From Agromyces sp. Soil535 (GTDB taxonomy: Bacteria > Actinomycetota > Actinomycetes > Actinomycetales > Microbacteriaceae): a stretch of 64,000 nucleotides of DNA. The notes beneath the pieces were generated by a model. That model was not told where the DNA came from. It saw only the letters and a program-made list of their open reading frames with translations, and did not search any database. The position numbers and the translations under genes are program-made. The stretch is taken from contig NZ_LMRW01000004.1 in assembly GCF_001428255.1 (NCBI RefSeq), positions 86,034-150,033 on the forward strand, written 5' to 3'. Of the stretch, positions 15,825 to 24,200 are shown piece by piece (position 1 is the stretch's first letter; the number at the start of each line of letters is the position of its first letter).

Positions 15825-17507
15825 GTGGCGGATTACATTTACTCGATGGTGCGCGCCCGCAAGGCGGTCGGCGACAAGGTCCTTCTCGACGACGTGACGA
15901 TGGCGTTCCTGCCCGGGGCGAAGATCGGCGTACTCGGGCCGAACGGGGCTGGCAAGTCGACGATCCTGAAGATCATGGCGGGGCTCGACCAGCCGTCCAA
16001 CGGTGAGGCGAAGCTCACTCCTGGATACTCGGTGGGCATCCTCATGCAGGAGCCCGTGCTCGATGAGACGAAGACCGTGCTCGAGAACGTGCAGGAGGGC
16101 GTCGGCCCGATCAAGGCGAAGCTCGACCGGTTCAACGAGATCTCGCACGCCATGGCCGAGCCCGATGCCGACTTCGATGCCCTCCTCGCCGAGATGGGCA
16201 CCCTGCAGGAGGCCATCGACGCGGCCGACGCGTGGGACCTCGACTCGCAGCTCGAGCAGGCGATGGATGCATTGCGCTGCCCGCCGGGCGACGAGCTCGT
16301 CGCCGTGCTCTCCGGCGGGGAGAAGCGCCGCGTCGCGCTCTGCAAGCTCCTGCTGCAGAAGCCCGACCTTCTCCTCCTCGACGAGCCCACGAACCACCTC
16401 GACGCCGAGAGCGTGCTCTGGCTCGAGCAGCACCTCGCCAAGTACCCCGGCGCCGTGCTCGCCGTCACCCACGACCGGTACTTCCTCGACCACGTCGCGG
16501 AGTGGATCTGCGAGGTCGACCGCGGTCGCCTCTACCCCTACGAGGGCAACTACTCGACGTACCTCGAAAAGAAGCAGGAGCGGCTCACCGTCCAGGGCAA
16601 GAAGGACGCGAAGCTCTCCAAGCGACTCGCCGACGAGCTCGACTGGGTACGCTCCAACGCCAAGGGCCGCCAGGCCAAGTCCAAGGCGCGCCTCGCGCGC
16701 TACGAGGAGATGGCGGCCGAGGCCGAGCGCACGAGGAAGCTCGACTTCGAGGAGATCCAGATTCCGCCGGGCCCCCGCCTCGGTGACATCGTCCTCGAAG
16801 CGAAGGACCTCGAGAAGGGCTTCGGCGGTCGAGTGCTCATCGACGACCTGACCTTCACGCTGCCGCGCAACGGCATCGTCGGCATCATCGGTCCCAACGG
16901 CGTGGGCAAGACCACGCTCTTCAAGACGATCGTGGGCCTCGAGCCGCTCGACGACGGCAAGCTCAAGGTCGGCGAGACGGTGAAGATCTCCTACGTCGAC
17001 CAGTCGCGCGGCGGCATCGACCCGAAGAAGACGCTCTGGGAGGTCGTCTCCGACGGCCTCGACTACATCCAGGTCGGGAGGACGGAGGTGCCGAGCCGCG
17101 CCTACGTGTCCACGTTCGGCTTCAAGGGTCCCGATCAGCAGAAGCCGGCCGGCGTGCTCTCCGGCGGCGAGCGCAACCGCCTGAACCTTGCGCTCACGCT
17201 GAAGCAGGGAGGCAACCTGCTCCTCCTCGACGAGCCCACCAACGACCTCGACGTGGAGACCCTGTCGAGCCTCGAGAACGCGCTCCTCGAGTTCCCCGGC
17301 TGCGCGGTGGTCATCACGCACGACCGGTGGTTCCTCGACCGCATCGCCACGCACATCCTCGCCTACGAGGGCACCGACGAGAACCCGTCGAAGTGGTACT
17401 GGTTCGAGGGCAACTTCGAGGCCTACGAGGCGAACAAGATCGAGCGCCTCGGCCCCGAGGCCGCGAAGCCGCATCGTTCCACCTATCGCAAGCTCACGCG
17501 GGACTGA
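15825..17507 (+). CDS. ettA: Energy-dependent translational throttle protein EttA (ABC-F)
   Basis: Ribosome-associated ABC-F ATPase that binds the E site and gates entry into elongation according to ADP/ATP ratio. Two ABC domains: Walker A GPNGAGKST at 38-46 with LSGGEKRRVAL, and GPNGVGKTT near 354 with LSGGERNRLNL. Between them lies the P-site-tRNA-interaction linker (basic, WVRSNAKGRQAKSKARLARYEE). No membrane segments; 560 residues is typical. GTG start at 15825. The thioesterase gene begins one base after its stop. Confidence 0.95.
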   Translation: MADYIYSMVRARKAVGDKVLLDDVTMAFLPGAKIGVLGPNGAGKSTILKIMAGLDQPSNGEAKLTPGYSVGILMQEPVLDETKTVLENVQEGVGPIKAKLDRFNEISHAMAEPDADFDALLAEMGTLQEAIDAADAWDLDSQLEQAMDALRCPPGDELVAVLSGGEKRRVALCKLLLQKPDLLLLDEPTNHLDAESVLWLEQHLAKYPGAVLAVTHDRYFLDHVAEWICEVDRGRLYPYEGNYSTYLEKKQERLTVQGKKDAKLSKRLADELDWVRSNAKGRQAKSKARLARYEEMAAEAERTRKLDFEEIQIPPGPRLGDIVLEAKDLEKGFGGRVLIDDLTFTLPRNGIVGIIGPNGVGKTTLFKTIVGLEPLDDGKLKVGETVKISYVDQSRGGIDPKKTLWEVVSDGLDYIQVGRTEVPSRAYVSTFGFKGPDQQKPAGVLSGGERNRLNLALTLKQGGNLLLLDEPTNDLDVETLSSLENALLEFPGCAVVITHDRWFLDRIATHILAYEGTDENPSKWYWFEGNFEAYEANKIERLGPEAAKPHRSTYRKLTRD

Positions 17508-17508
17508 C

Positions 17509-17985
17509 ATGCGCCTGCACGTGCCGACGCCGCTGCGCTGGTCGGACCTCGACGCCTACGGCCACGTGAACAACGCCCGGATGCTGAGCCTCCTCGAGGA
17601 GGCACGTATCCAGGCGTTCTGGGTGAGCGAGGACACGTCGGAGCATGCCGTCGGCGCGTCCACGGCGGTGCTCGACGCGACACCGGGCGCCAACACGATC
17701 ACGCTCATCGCGCGGCAGGAGGTGGAGTACCTCGCGCCGATCCCGTACCAGCGCCAACCCGTCGACATCGAGCTCTGGATCGGGCACATCGGCGGCGCGA
17801 GCCTCGACGTCTGCTACGAGGTGTACTCGCCGCTCAATGTCGAACCGCGGGTGCTCTACACGCGCGCGGTCACCACGATCGTGCTCGTGGAGGCCAGGAC
17901 GGAGCGGCCGCGGCGCATCGACGATCGCGAGCGCGCGGCGTGGGAGCCCTACGTGGGCGAGCCCATCACGTTCCGCCGTCGGTGA
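17509..17985 (+). CDS. Acyl-CoA thioesterase, 4HBT family
   Basis: 158-residue hot-dog fold enzyme hydrolysing acyl-CoA thioesters. The active-site strand LRWSDLDAYGHVNNARMLSLLEEARI (about residues 9-34) carries the conserved Asp and HVNN of the YbgC/FcbC group. It begins one base after ettA, a linkage that recurs in actinobacteria, and ends convergent with the gene at 17995. The acyl substrate is unknown. Confidence 0.88.
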   Translation: MRLHVPTPLRWSDLDAYGHVNNARMLSLLEEARIQAFWVSEDTSEHAVGASTAVLDATPGANTITLIARQEVEYLAPIPYQRQPVDIELWIGHIGGASLDVCYEVYSPLNVEPRVLYTRAVTTIVLVEARTERPRRIDDRERAAWEPYVGEPITFRRR

Positions 17986-17994
17986 CGGCCGGCG

Positions 17995-18516
17995 TCACCG
18001 CTCGAGCGGCTCGTCGCTGAACGAGCCCTCCCACACGGCGCGGCTTCCCGATTCCGCGACCTGCACGACCGCCCACGTCGAACCCGCCGCTATGGCCAGG
18101 GCGCCGAGGGTGAGCAGGAGGCCCGCCGTGATCCGGATGCCGCGTCCGAGGCTCGCTCGCCCGGCGCTCGCCGCGCGGCGAGCCACGACGAGCTCGACGA
18201 CCGCCCACGCGGCGACGAGCACCGCGACGGCGAGCAGCGCCCACAACCAGGGCTCGATCGTCGGGCCCAGCGCCGTGTGCGCCTGGATGAGCGGTGCGGC
18301 GGGCACGCGGACCTCGAGCCACTTGCCGGCTTCCATGGTGATGAGCCCGAGCGGCACCACGGCGATCGTGGCGATGAGCACCGGGATCCAGAGCCTCCGC
18401 CGAGCGGCCGGCCATGCGGCGATCACCACGAGGGCGAGGCTGACGAGCGGGACCAGGATGATGACCGCGTGCACGAGCAGCACGTGCAGCGGCAGGTCCG
18501 CGAAGATGTAGTCCAT
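17995..18516 (-). CDS. DUF2231-like membrane protein, partner of the Rieske protein
   Basis: 173 residues with four hydrophobic segments (about 8-30, 42-62, 85-110, 130-155). His residues sit at helix ends (LPLHVLLVHAVIILVP, LIQAHTALGP), the arrangement that suggests a haem- or metal-linked membrane protein in DUF2231. It starts 13 bases after the Rieske gene stop on the same strand, so the pair is probably an operon for a small membrane electron-transfer unit. Confidence 0.7.
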   Translation of the reverse strand: MDYIFADLPLHVLLVHAVIILVPLVSLALVVIAAWPAARRRLWIPVLIATIAVVPLGLITMEAGKWLEVRVPAAPLIQAHTALGPTIEPWLWALLAVAVLVAAWAVVELVVARRAASAGRASLGRGIRITAGLLLTLGALAIAAGSTWAVVQVAESGSRAVWEGSFSDEPLER

Positions 18517-18529
18517 CCCGCGACCCCCC

Positions 18530-19012
18530 TCAGGACGTCGCGACGATGCGGTCGCCCGAGACGGCGACGGGGATCGCCGACAGTGGTTCGAGCGCGGGCC
18601 CGTTGATCACGTCGCCGGTCGTCGCGTCGTACTTCGAACCGTGGCAGGGGCAGTCGAATTCCGCGCCGGCGGCCGCGACCACGCACTGCTGGTGCGTGCA
18701 GATCGCGCTGAACGCCACGACCTGCCCTGCGGTCGGCTGGGCGATGAGCGCCGGCTCGCCGTTGATCGTGGCGTCGATGCTCCCGCCGACGGGGACGTCC
18801 GCGAGCGCCACGATGTCCTCACCGACAGGCGCTGCGGACGGTGGCTCGGTCGTCGGTTCGTCGGTGACGGTCGGCGAAGGAGTCGTCGCGGGGGAGGTCG
18901 TTTCGCTCGGCGCATCCGCGGCGCATCCGGCGAGTGCGAGGGCGCCGCCGACGGCGCCCGCCGAGCCGAGTGTCAGGATGCTGCGCCTGGTGAGGTCTGT
19001 GGGATCCGTCAT
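18530..19012 (-). CDS. Tat-exported Rieske [2Fe-2S] protein
   Basis: 160 residues. A twin-arginine signal (LTRRSILTLGSAG) is followed by a lipobox-like ALAGC at 26-30, then a Thr/Pro-rich linker. The Rieske cluster ligands are C105-T-H107 and C121-P-C-H124, with C110 and C123 placed for the stabilising disulfide. It is therefore exported and probably lipid-anchored. AAGGAA (about 19020-19025) precedes the ATG at 19012. The electron partner is probably the next gene. Confidence 0.9.
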   Translation of the reverse strand: MTDPTDLTRRSILTLGSAGAVGGALALAGCAADAPSETTSPATTPSPTVTDEPTTEPPSAAPVGEDIVALADVPVGGSIDATINGEPALIAQPTAGQVVAFSAICTHQQCVVAAAGAEFDCPCHGSKYDATTGDVINGPALEPLSAIPVAVSGDRIVATS

Positions 19013-19174
19013 CGCCTGAGTTCCTTCGTCACGTCGCTCGCGCCGTCTGCGCGCCCGTTCCCCATTCTGGGCGAATCGGTGGCGGGAGTGCGGCAACCCA
19101 CAGAATTCATTCAGTCGAATGGATCCGCCGAGGATCACCGGCACTGGTGAACACGAGATCCGGACGCATTCAGT

Positions 19175-20056
19175 TCAATCGAATGCATCCGCCTTCGGCA
19201 CGCGCACCATGCCCTCCTGCGCCACGCTCGCGACGAGCACGCCGTCGCGGGTGTAGATGCGACCGAGCGCGAGGCCGCGTCCGCCGCTGGCCGACGGCGA
19301 CTCCTGCACGTAGAGGAGCCATTCGTCGACACGGGCGTCGCGATGCCACCACATGGCGTGGTCGAGGCTCGCCACCCTCAGCCCCGGGGTCGCCCACGCG
19401 ATGCCGTGCGCTCGCAGCACTGGCTCGAGGATCGAGTAGTCGCTCGCGTACGCGAGGGCGGCGCGGTGCTGCTTCGGGTCGTCGGGGAGCCGCCCGAACG
19501 CCTTCATCCACACCGCCTGGCGTGGCACCCGCTCGCCCTCGACGCTGAGGTACACCGGCGACGGGATGTGTCGCACGTCGAACGCGCGCTCGCTCGACCA
19601 GTAGCGCGCGACGTCGTGGTCGAGGTGACCGAGCACCTCGGCGGTCGACGGCAGCGACTCGGGGTCGGGCAGGTCCGAGGGCATGTCGACCTGGTGCTCG
19701 ACCCCCCCGTCGGGCGTCTGGAACGAGGCGATGAGCGAGAGGATCGGTACTCCCTGCTGATAGGCCTGCGTGCGCCGCGTGGAGAACGAGCGGCCGTCGT
19801 GGATGCGGTCCACCGAGAACGTGATCGGATGCTGCACGTCGCCCGGTCGGAGGAAGTAGCCGTGCATGGAGTGGATGGTCCGGTCGGCCGGCACCGTATG
19901 CATCGCGGCGACGATGGACTGGGCGAGCACCTGACCGCCGAAGACGCGTCCCAGCGGCATCCACTGCGACGGCCCCGTGAAGATGTCCTCCGTGGTGCGA
20001 GCGCCCGTGTCGGTGAGATTCAGGGTGCTCAGCAGGCCGTCGATGGGACCGTTCAT
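19175..20056 (-). CDS. tesB: Acyl-CoA thioesterase II
   Basis: Double hot-dog thioesterase. MPLGRVFGGQVLAQSIVAA near residues 33-51, the HSMHGYFLRPGD stretch at about 82-93, RSFSTRRTQAYQQG and the C-terminal LDHAMWWHRD and REDWLLY-like segments match TesB. 293 residues is normal length. It cleaves medium- to long-chain acyl-CoA. The ATG at 20056 is preceded by GGAGGA (about 20061-20066). Neighbours give no pathway. Confidence 0.92.
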   Translation of the reverse strand: MNGPIDGLLSTLNLTDTGARTTEDIFTGPSQWMPLGRVFGGQVLAQSIVAAMHTVPADRTIHSMHGYFLRPGDVQHPITFSVDRIHDGRSFSTRRTQAYQQGVPILSLIASFQTPDGGVEHQVDMPSDLPDPESLPSTAEVLGHLDHDVARYWSSERAFDVRHIPSPVYLSVEGERVPRQAVWMKAFGRLPDDPKQHRAALAYASDYSILEPVLRAHGIAWATPGLRVASLDHAMWWHRDARVDEWLLYVQESPSASGGRGLALGRIYTRDGVLVASVAQEGMVRVPKADAFD

Positions 20057-20150
20057 CGTTCCTCCGTGTCGGGGTGGCGGTGGCCGCTGGATGCCGGCGG
20101 AGGCGCGGCCCGCCGATGCGGCGGCGCTCCCTTGGTAGTTTAGACAGGAG

Positions 20151-20831
20151 ATGGCTCAACAACTCACGCTCGCGGACAGCCTTTCGCTCGGCGACCTGCA
20201 CACTTACCTGCAGCGCGCCGGGCGCGTCGAGGACGGTTCGGTACGGCTGATCGCGGGTTCCGGCATCCTCGCGGTGTACACCGCGATCCTCTATCCCCGC
20301 GGCATCCTCGATGAGAGTCCCACGGTGCTCGGCCTGCGCACGTTCGAGCTCTTCGAGACCGAGGACTTCGACGTGGTGGTGCCGATGCGATCGCTCGTCG
20401 ATCGCATCGTCCGCGGGCGCTCCGAATTCGGCGAGGACGATGAGTCGAGGCCCGTGACGATGACGCGACCGCCTGAGGTGAACACGGTCACGTGGGCGGG
20501 CATCTCACCGCCCAGGGGCGGTTGGCGCGCACTCGGCGAGACGGATGCCGCGACGCTCGAGTCGGCGGCCCGCGCGGGCATCGAGGAGATCGCGAAGGCG
20601 ATCCCCGAAGGCACGGGCGAGCAGTTGGTGCAGCGTGTGCGCTCCGAGGTGTGGGGCCGGGGCATCGACGGACTCGAGTACGTGCCGGCCGGTGCCGCAT
20701 TCGGGGCCTACAGCCTCGGGTTCCTCGGCGACGACCCGGTGCGCCTGTTCGAGACGGGTCCGTGGACGAGGCTGACGTCGCGCCGCGGCCACGTCCTCGT
20801 GCGCCGCAAGGCCTGGACCCTCAAGGCGTAG
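20151..20831 (+). CDS. Conserved hypothetical protein
   Basis: 226-residue soluble protein with well-formed codon usage and an AGGAG site directly before ATG at 20151. Segments such as LIAGSGILAVYTAILYPRGILD, WAGISPPRGGWRALG and GAYSLGFLGDD look conserved, but I do not recognise a domain. No membrane helices or metal motifs. It converges on the FAD dehydrogenase gene, 10 bases away. Confidence 0.65.
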   Translation: MAQQLTLADSLSLGDLHTYLQRAGRVEDGSVRLIAGSGILAVYTAILYPRGILDESPTVLGLRTFELFETEDFDVVVPMRSLVDRIVRGRSEFGEDDESRPVTMTRPPEVNTVTWAGISPPRGGWRALGETDAATLESAARAGIEEIAKAIPEGTGEQLVQRVRSEVWGRGIDGLEYVPAGAAFGAYSLGFLGDDPVRLFETGPWTRLTSRRGHVLVRRKAWTLKA

Positions 20832-20841
20832 GGGCGAGTCG

Positions 20842-22509
20842 TCAGCCGCGGGCGATGGATCGCCCCGCCGCACGACCGGTGAAGAGGCATCCGCCGAGGA
20901 AGGTGCCCTCGAGTGCACGATACCCGTGCACGCCGCCCCCGCCGAACCCTGCTGCCTCGCCGATCGCGTACAGGCCCGGCACCGCCGTACCGTCGGCCGC
21001 CAGGGCGCGCGAATCGAGGTCGGTCTGGATGCCGCCGAGGCTCTTGCGCGTGAGCACGTGCAGCTTCACCGCGATGAGCGGCCCCGCCTTGGGATCGAGG
21101 ATGCGGTGCGGAGTCGCCACCCGGATGAGCCTGTCGCCGCGGTACTTCCGGGCGCCGCGCACCGCCGTGAGCTGCAGGTCCTTCGAGAACTCGTTGTCGA
21201 GCTCGCGGTCGCGGGCGAGGATCTCGCGCTCGATGTTGTCGGTGTCGATCGGCACGTCGGGGGAGAGGGCGCGCATGCCCTCGAAGAGCTCGGGAAGGGT
21301 GTCGGCCACCACGAAGTCGACGCCGTGCTGCTTGAACGCCTCGACGGGCGCAGGCGCGCCCGAGCCGAGCCGGTCGGCGAGCAGCTTCAGGTCCTTCCCG
21401 GTGAGGTCGGGATTCTGCTCGCTGCCCGACAGCGCGAACTCCTTCTCGATGATCTTCTGCGTCAGCACGAACCACGAGTGCGCGTGGCCGGTCGACACGA
21501 TGTGCTCGAGCGTGCCGAGCGTGTCGAACCCGGGGAAGAGCGGCACGGGCAGGCGCCGGCCCTCGGCGTCGAACCAGAGCGACGACGGCCCGGGCAGGAT
21601 CCGGATGCCGTGCTTGGGCCATACCGGGTCCCAGTTCGTGATGCCCTCGGTGTAGTGCCACATGCGGTCGCCGTTCACGAGGCGGGCACCCGCGCGCCCG
21701 GCGATCGCCAGCATCCGGCCGTCGACGTGCTCGGGCACGCCGGAGAGCAGCTCGTCGGGCGCGGCGCCCATGCGCTCGGGCCAGAATTCGCGCACCAGGT
21801 CGTGGTTGCCGCCGATGCCGCCGGATGCCACAACCACTGCGGGTGCCCGCAGCTCGAAGTCGCCGACGACGTCGCGGTTGCTGGGCTCGCCGCGCCCCGC
21901 GGCATCCGAATCGAGCACCGCGCCGCGCACGCCGACCACGCCGCCCGACTCGACGACGAGCTCGTCGACGCGGTGGCGGTACCGGAATTCGACGAGCCCC
22001 GCCGCCGCGCCCGCCTGCACGCGTGCGATGAAGGGCGCGAGCAGGCCCGGGCCGGTGCCCCACGTGATGTGGAAGCGCGGCACGGAATTGCCATGGCCGA
22101 TCGCGTTGTAGCCGCCACGTTCGGCCCAGCCGACGATCGGGAAGAACCGCACGCCCTTCTCGTGCAGCCAGGCGCGCTTCTCGCCGGCCGCGAACTCCAG
22201 GTACGCGTCGGCCCACCGCCTGCCCCACTCGTCCTCGTCGCGGTCGAACCCGGCGGTGCCGGCCCAGTCCTGCTGCGCGAGTGCGAGCGAATCGTGCACG
22301 CCCATGCGCCGTTGCTCGGGCGAGTCGATGAGGAAGAGGCCGCCGAACGACCAGTGCGCCTGCCCACCGAGGCTCGACTCGGGCTCCTGATCGAGTATCA
22401 GCACGTGCTTTCCGGCGTCGACGAGCTCGGCGGCGGCGACGAGGCCCGAGAGGCCGGCGCCGACGATGATCGCATCAGGCTCCGTGCGGGGTGCGGGGGA
22501 GGCGGCCAC
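20842..22509 (-). CDS. FAD-binding dehydrogenase (3-ketosteroid dehydrogenase/fumarate reductase-like)
   Basis: 555-residue flavoprotein. The FAD Rossmann motif is IIVGAGLSGLVAAAEL at about 14-29, ending with the Asp of LILDQEP; the C-terminal FAD loop is AGFGGGGVHGYRALEGTFLGG at about 520-540. Sequence in between follows the actinobacterial 'FAD-binding dehydrogenase' group related to KstD, but steroid specificity is not established. It is a single gene here without catabolic neighbours, so the substrate is unknown. Confidence 0.85.
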   Translation of the reverse strand: MAASPAPRTEPDAIIVGAGLSGLVAAAELVDAGKHVLILDQEPESSLGGQAHWSFGGLFLIDSPEQRRMGVHDSLALAQQDWAGTAGFDRDEDEWGRRWADAYLEFAAGEKRAWLHEKGVRFFPIVGWAERGGYNAIGHGNSVPRFHITWGTGPGLLAPFIARVQAGAAAGLVEFRYRHRVDELVVESGGVVGVRGAVLDSDAAGRGEPSNRDVVGDFELRAPAVVVASGGIGGNHDLVREFWPERMGAAPDELLSGVPEHVDGRMLAIAGRAGARLVNGDRMWHYTEGITNWDPVWPKHGIRILPGPSSLWFDAEGRRLPVPLFPGFDTLGTLEHIVSTGHAHSWFVLTQKIIEKEFALSGSEQNPDLTGKDLKLLADRLGSGAPAPVEAFKQHGVDFVVADTLPELFEGMRALSPDVPIDTDNIEREILARDRELDNEFSKDLQLTAVRGARKYRGDRLIRVATPHRILDPKAGPLIAVKLHVLTRKSLGGIQTDLDSRALAADGTAVPGLYAIGEAAGFGGGGVHGYRALEGTFLGGCLFTGRAAGRSIARG

Positions 22510-22594
22510 GTGGACTCCTTCGTCTCGGGTGGTGCGACGGGGTGCAGCGTCGTGTCGTGCCGCGGGCCGGTACTGCGGCTCGGCACCGGGTGGG

Positions 22595-23104
22595 TCAGTC
22601 CTCGAAGGTGTTCACCATCGCGAAGGCGGCCCGCTGCAGATAATCCCACAGCGTCTCCTCCGCGAGGGGCGGCAGGTCGAGCGAGTCGACCGCGGCGCGC
22701 ATGTGCGCGAGCCACCGGTCGCGCGCCTCGGGGTTCACCTTGAACGGCAGGTGCCGCATGCGCAGGCGTGGATGGCCGCGCTGCTCGCTGTAGGTGCCCG
22801 GCCCGCCCCAGTACTGCTCGAGGAACATGGTGAGCCGCTCGGCGGCCGGGCCGAGGTCCTCCTCGGGATACAACGGCCGCAGCACGGGGTCGTCGGCGAC
22901 GCCCCTGTAGAACTCCGTGACGAGCCGCTGGAACGTCTCGCGACCGCCGACGGTCTCGTAGAACGAAGGCCCGAGTGCCGCGCCGTGCTCGCTCCCGCGC
23001 AGCGGCACGCCGGCGGGTCGCACCGGCCCGGAAGCGCCGGGCCCGTAAGCACCGGGGCCGGATGTCGCGGGTCCGGATGCCGCGGGTGTCGTCTGGTCGC
23101 TCAC
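22595..23104 (-). CDS. Truncated haemoglobin, group II (GlbO-like)
   Basis: Oxygen- or NO-reactive small globin. After a 45-residue Gly/Pro/Ala repeat-like leader the globin core runs from [16 protein letters not shown] through [25 protein letters not shown] to [19 protein letters not shown], with the proximal His in RHLPF. Group II traits such as the Tyr-Trp pair are present. GTG at 23104 overlaps the MscS stop as GTGA, so the two are translationally coupled. The leader is encoded by degenerate tandem repeats around 23035-23085. Confidence 0.88.
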   Translation of the reverse strand: MSDQTTPAASGPATSGPGAYGPGASGPVRPAGVPLRGSEHGAALGPSFYETVGGRETFQRLVTEFYRGVADDPVLRPLYPEEDLGPAAERLTMFLEQYWGGPGTYSEQRGHPRLRMRHLPFKVNPEARDRWLAHMRAAVDSLDLPPLAEETLWDYLQRAAFAMVNTFED

Positions 23105-24189
23105 TCGGTGCCCCCCGTGGTCGGCGGATTCGGGGTCCTTGTGGCCCTGGGTGCCCTCACCTTCGTGGCTACCGCGGAGCCCGAGGCATCCGCCACTACC
23201 GTGCTGGGCGCCGTCTTCGGCGGCTTCGCGCCCTTCACGCGGGTGGCGCCGTCGAAGCCGGTGAGCACCACGCTCGAGAGGCTCGGCAGCTTCACGCCCA
23301 TCGCGTCGAGCGAGCGCTTGAGCCGCGTGCGCAGCTCGCGGGCCACGTCGTCCTTCGACGACGTGCGCACCTTCATGACGATGCGGATGACCATCGCGTC
23401 GTCGGAGATCGACTCGAGGCCCCAGATCTCGGGCTTCTCCAGCACTCGTGAGCGCCACTTGCCCGACTGGGACATCTCAACGGCCGTGCGGAGCATCTCG
23501 GCCTCGACGGCGTCGACGTCGGCTTCGTAGGGCACGGCGAGGTCGAGGATGACGCGCGCCCAGCCCTGGGACATGTTGCCGACCCGCAGGATCTCGCCGT
23601 TGCGCACGAACCAGAGCGTGCCGTTCACGTCACGCACCTTCGTGATGCGGATCTGCACGTCCTCGACGATGCCGGTCGCGGGGCCGAGGTCGACGACGTC
23701 GCCGACGCCGAGCTGGTCCTCGACGACCATGAACAGGCCGTTCAGCACGTCCTTCACGATGTTCTGGGCGCCGAAGCCGAGGCCGGCGCCGATCGCGGCG
23801 CCGAGCAGCGCGAACGAGCCGAGGATCGACGTGTCGATGACGTTCACGATCATGAGCGTCACGATGATGAAGAGGGTCACGTTCACGATGTTCCGCAACA
23901 CGGTGCCGAGCGTGCGGGTGCGCTGCACCACGCGCACGGCGGCGAGCGGCGACGCCTGCAGCGCCTGCGTGTCGGTGACGTCCTGCTTCTTCTTCACGCC
24001 CGACACGATGCGGGTCACCGTGCGGTCGATGACGAAGTGCAGCACCCAGCGGATGAGGAACGCGAACGCGATGATCACGACGATCGCGACGAGCTTGCCG
24101 ACGAAGACGTCCCAGTTCTCGGCCCAGAACGTCGCCAAGCCCGTCCAGAAGTCGCCGCTCAGGGGCGTGGGTTCTTCAGCGCGGAACAT
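23101..24189 (-). CDS. MscS-family mechanosensitive ion channel
   Basis: Small-conductance channel that releases solutes on hypo-osmotic shock. 362 residues: three N-terminal membrane segments ending in the pore-lining [21 protein letters not shown] (about residues 132-152), then the beta domain ([19 protein letters not shown]) and alpha/beta cytoplasmic cage, then a disordered basic Pro/Thr tail. A TAGACT hexamer lies 8 bases before the ATG. The globin gene overlaps its last four bases. Confidence 0.92.
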   Translation of the reverse strand: MFRAEEPTPLSGDFWTGLATFWAENWDVFVGKLVAIVVIIAFAFLIRWVLHFVIDRTVTRIVSGVKKKQDVTDTQALQASPLAAVRVVQRTRTLGTVLRNIVNVTLFIIVTLMIVNVIDTSILGSFALLGAAIGAGLGFGAQNIVKDVLNGLFMVVEDQLGVGDVVDLGPATGIVEDVQIRITKVRDVNGTLWFVRNGEILRVGNMSQGWARVILDLAVPYEADVDAVEAEMLRTAVEMSQSGKWRSRVLEKPEIWGLESISDDAMVIRIVMKVRTSSKDDVARELRTRLKRSLDAMGVKLPSLSSVVLTGFDGATRVKGAKPPKTAPSTVVADASGSAVATKVRAPRATRTPNPPTTGGTE

Positions 24190-24200
24190 GGTTGGCAAGT

